A DNA stretch of 64,000 bases from Gracilimonas sp040877545. GTDB lineage: Bacteria; Bacteroidota; Rhodothermia; Balneolales; Balneolaceae. Position 1 is the first letter of the stretch. Every line of letters begins with the position of its first letter. This document shows, piece after piece, positions 61,901 to 64,000 of this stretch. The translations under genes were made by a program, and so were the position numbers. The notes beneath the pieces are model-generated. The model was given only the letters and a program-made list of their open reading frames with translations. It ran no database searches and was not told the DNA's origin. The DNA is taken from the NCBI GenBank assembly GCA_040877545.1, contig JBBDNN010000075.1:1-64000 (forward strand). The letters run 5' to 3'.

Positions 61901-64000
61901 AACACAAGCTTATGATGATGGAGATGGGACCTACACAGCCAATGTTGATGATGCAACAGATGCAAATAACATCAATGGAGGTAATAACGGTGTAGGAACT
62001 GGTCTGACCGATACTTATTCATTTTCTTCAGATTCTGAAGATCCAGTTGTAACAATTACTTCGCCTACAAATAATGACTTGGTACAATCACAAAATACTA
62101 TAACAGGTACATCAACAGATAATGATAAAGTTGATTCAGTAGTACTTGAAATACAGCGTTCCAGTGATGATCAATATTGGAATGGAACGGATTGGCAAGC
62201 AGGACAAACGACGGTTTCAGCTACGGCAACTGATGACACATTTGATTCCGGTGATGAAGACTGGAACTATGATTCATCAGATATTAATGGGGATGACACC
62301 TACACGATAACTGCTACCGCCACCGATGCTACCGGTAATACGGGAACCAGCTCAGCGGTAATTTATACAATAGACACCACGGCCCCGGCAGGATACACCG
62401 TAGCATGGGATACGAATCCAATTAATACAGGAAATGAAGGGGCAGCCGATTTCATAATAAGTAGTGGTGAAGATGGAGCCACATACAATTGGGAGATTTC
62501 GGATGGCGCAGATATTATCACAGGATCAGGAACATTAGATGGAACCAGTGTATCTATTACCGGTGAGGATGTTTCAACCCTTGCAGATGGCACGCTTACC
62601 GTAACGGTAACATTAACCGATTCGGCAGGCAATGAAGGCAATGAAGCCACGGATGATGCTACCAAGGATACAAGTACTCCATCAATTTCAGAAGTATCTC
62701 TCGGCAATGATGGATCTGATAACATTACCCTGACTTTTAATAGTGATGAACTTTTAGGAACATCATCTACTGATATTGCTGTGACCGTTACCGGTCCTGA
62801 TGTATTTAGTGAGTCTTTCGATTGGGATGATTTTGATGTCAGTGGATCTGGTCCTTACACATACACTTTAAACGTGGAACCGGATATAGCCTATGGCAAT
62901 GATGGAACCTATACGGCTACCATCAATGATGCTATAGATGCTGCAGGTAACGATGGTGCGGATGGTACACAGACAGATACTTACGAACTGGATACCACTG
63001 CGCCAACAGGTTATACCGTAGCTTGGGAAACAGATCCTATAAATGCAGACAATGAAGAAGCGACCGAATTTACAATCAGTAACGGCGAAGATGGTGCAGA
63101 TTACAGTTGGGAAGTTACCAGCTCTGGAGGGGGAACCGCAGTAATCGGATCGGATACGTTCAATGAAACTACTTCAGCTACTATATCGAATGTAAACGTA
63201 AGCGGTTTGGGAGACGGTACACTCACAGTTACTGTGTATCTGACAGATGAAGCAGGAAATCAGGGGAGTAATGTCACTGACGATACCACAAAGGATACAA
63301 GTGTTCCAACAGTGGCGGCCAGCCAGTCTTATAATTATGATGAAAATCAAGCCACAGGATTTGAAATTGGCACTGTTTCAGCAAGTGACGCAGAGGGGGT
63401 AACCGCCTATGCCATTACCGGAGGCAACGACAGTAATTACTTTGAAATAGACAATGATGGTGTCCTAACACTTACTGCTACAGGAGCCGGATCTGAAGCC
63501 AATGATTTTGAGACAGGTGTTAATTCTTTCTCATTGGCTATCACGGCAACCGATGCTGCAGGGAATACATCAAGTGCAGAAACGGTTACTATCAACGTAG
63601 ATGATGTAGACGAGATTAACCCAACGGTGCATAATGTAACCTCTGCAAAAGCTGACGGAGCCTACACAGTTGGCGAAGAAATCGACATTACAATTGAATT
63701 TTCTGAGTCTGTAACAGTTACTACCACAGGCGGAACGCCCACCCTTGAATTAGAAACCGGAACTGCCGATCGTACTGCGACCTATGTTTCTGGAAGCGAA
63801 AGTTCAACCTTAACCTTCCGATATACAGTACAAGCAGGTGATGAGTCAACAGACCTGGATTACACAAATACCGGCGCCTTAAACCTGAATGACGGAACCA
63901 TCCGTGATGATAGTGATAATGATGCCACGCTTACTCTTGCTTCCCCGGGAGATGCAGGTTCATTGGGAGCCAACAAAAATTTGGTTATCGATAACGATAC
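58992..64000 (+). CDS. Giant Ig/cadherin-like repeat surface protein, 3' end outside window
   Basis: An open frame of 1669 codons from ATG 58992 to the window edge, with no stop. The signal peptide ends EVFGQ. The first 330 residues form a unique globular region; then come bacterial Ig-like domains. An invasin-like domain lies around 61380-61670 (TGVASVTYTTSQSDDGTF). Two alternating modules recur from 61690 to 63320, with DTTAPAGYTVAWDTNPIN at 62373 and DTTAPTGYTVAWETDPIN at 62991. A cadherin-like domain (about 63310-63620) follows. The composition is Asp/Thr/Ser-rich and Cys-poor, as in calcium-bound adhesins such as SprB-like proteins. A C-terminal sorting domain would be expected beyond the window. 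Confidence 0.9.
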   Translation, partial: MKKIFGYIFVLGFLMIQNPVEVFGQTAGQIYKPATGEGKNILDPNGTGNVFNNGILFKPLPQLKSEIVNDTRTGAGGGHTDLVSYIGDGDLEDGSAFMYFDSEADNGNGALLFRVFIGGQSTASKGYSFLFNTDIDISSNSPKLDNLSSANPGDYAFEVVLETNNRVGIYELNENGIVGSPTELDLDGHFQKALAKPYDSDGQGAPSSESGYFYDFYVPISSINGKSTFDNNTLFCATVSTITRAQSGIDGTISDIMGINDSNYRNEDRGLVDLLEACSATTPSQINSGFDVKTSAPTMTGLIGVETTLINGVTTEDELTDINLEYSANGGSSYSSLTSSSFSFDSENLTWSVEISTGTLSEGDLVRATATATGKTESGPSSSKEVYGNNVCYVPAPLITGRNNGATTVSGTWSPVGGGNAEAARYRVDLYEQLNDEDAPEQWNLISLDPAPDQDNFVTTSNTWAFDIDATGNLNNQVFYARVVDTQENCTSAFSGASDDGAGSSVTPTINTDPIQASSDNIDVEVLNNDAANPSILYLYVNGQEVSNSGGTVAASGTTTLTISGGAPEGSYVTARAQASGTYALSDESDPVIVSAALDDPELDDADIPVIVGDYINGNDVVQGYSSEDAGATITIYENGTENVLGTGTVDAFGNWDVQLDTPLQTNDTFVATAKISGKNESAESDPVTVQAGETAAPTIEGGVVTEQTLDDFGGNISISGSGTFRIYIDGELLHTTTSTSVDTSTTANNATNNPNSKSIGQLLQPGVEVFATDQTAGNTESDPSNVVEVLPPDERFITLSSVSDDPANSGGGIEVTVAFLVLDQDFAPEPSITLNFNIDTGNGAISPQSSDTDGTGVASVTYTTSQSDDGTFVGIRAEDGETEPIAEPTVATFEIQEAPPAISNISLGNDGSDNISFSFDSDKQLGSTSGDIAITINGPNDGTGWPKLYNRTNFDETDNGGSYTYSLNVTQAYDDGDGTYTANVDDATDANNINGGNNGVGTGLTDTYSFSSDSEDPVVTITSPTNNDLVQSQNTITGTSTDNDKVDSVVLEIQRSSDDQYWNGTDWQAGQTTVSATATDDTFDSGDEDWNYDSSDINGDDTYTITATATDATGNTGTSSAVIYTIDTTAPAGYTVAWDTNPINTGNEGAADFIISSGEDGATYNWEISDGADIITGSGTLDGTSVSITGEDVSTLADGTLTVTVTLTDSAGNEGNEATDDATKDTSTPSISEVSLGNDGSDNITLTFNSDELLGTSSTDIAVTVTGPDVFSESFDWDDFDVSGSGPYTYTLNVEPDIAYGNDGTYTATINDAIDAAGNDGADGTQTDTYELDTTAPTGYTVAWETDPINADNEEATEFTISNGEDGADYSWEVTSSGGGTAVIGSDTFNETTSATISNVNVSGLGDGTLTVTVYLTDEAGNQGSNVTDDTTKDTSVPTVAASQSYNYDENQATGFEIGTVSASDAEGVTAYAITGGNDSNYFEIDNDGVLTLTATGAGSEANDFETGVNSFSLAITATDAAGNTSSAETVTINVDDVDEINPTVHNVTSAKADGAYTVGEEIDITIEFSESVTVTTTGGTPTLELETGTADRTATYVSGSESSTLTFRYTVQAGDESTDLDYTNTGALNLNDGTIRDDSDNDATLTLASPGDAGSLGANKNLVIDND
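61690..63320 (+). repeat. Alternating domain repeats inside the giant surface protein
   Basis: Module A (LGNDGSDNI..., starting near 61713 and 62700) and module B (DTTAP-GYTVAW..., at 62373 and 62991) recur in the order A, unique, B, A, B. The copies are alike at protein level but diverged at DNA level, unlike the near-perfect duplication in the gene at 5568. Confidence 0.7.

Overview
The window looks like a chromosomal segment from a Balneolaeota/Rhodothermaeota-type member of the Bacteroidetes group. The evidence is a secretion tail with the NYPNPFNP motif, a PorV/PorQ-family protein, CarboxypepD_reg-like TonB receptors, a hybrid two-component protein with a beta-propeller sensor, and several TTG starts with little Shine-Dalgarno signal. 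No rRNA, tRNA, CRISPR array or intact insertion sequence was found.

Region 1 (1-1054) holds no intact gene. It has two 312-bp tandem repeat units, each with a hairpin, and decayed minus-strand reading frames.

Region 2 (1055-21970) is a carbohydrate-uptake locus. It encodes three GH130 mannoside-phosphorylase-family proteins, a MalK-type ATPase and a Gfo/Idh/MocA oxidoreductase. A LacI-family regulator has candidate palindromic operators beside it. A secreted jelly-roll protein contains an apparently perfect 1,027-bp internal duplication. A TonB receptor, an 1101-residue secreted protein and a PorV-like barrel follow, then a solute-binding lipoprotein with two permeases and an all-helical lipoprotein of unknown function. 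The implied route is capture at the surface, import through the outer membrane without SusD, ABC import, then phosphorolysis in the cytoplasm.

Region 3 (21971-35896) starts with an orphan NarL-type kinase and continues as a phosphate regulon: PhoB/PhoR-like pair, pstSCAB and phoU, then a beta-helix lipoprotein and a second TonB receptor. Four promoters carry a TTAACA-N5-TTAACA-like direct repeat with 11-bp period, which I read as the local Pho box. A 60-bp dispersed repeat occurs twice here.

Region 4 (36235-47090) mixes signalling and housekeeping: a lone receiver, an M1 peptidase, a kinase/regulator pair, a flavin reductase, RarA, an M50 protease with CBS domains, an HWE/HisKA_2-type kinase and a small beta-barrel protein.

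Region 5 (47228-52678) carries spoT/rel, an HU/IHF gene, ruvX, def, fmt and an ankyrin protein with an acidic tail.

Region 6 (52854-64000) has a 1381-residue hybrid two-component regulator whose ATP-binding domain looks degenerate. It is followed by a barrel-OmpA protein and the first 1669 codons of a giant Ig/cadherin-like surface protein that runs off the window end.
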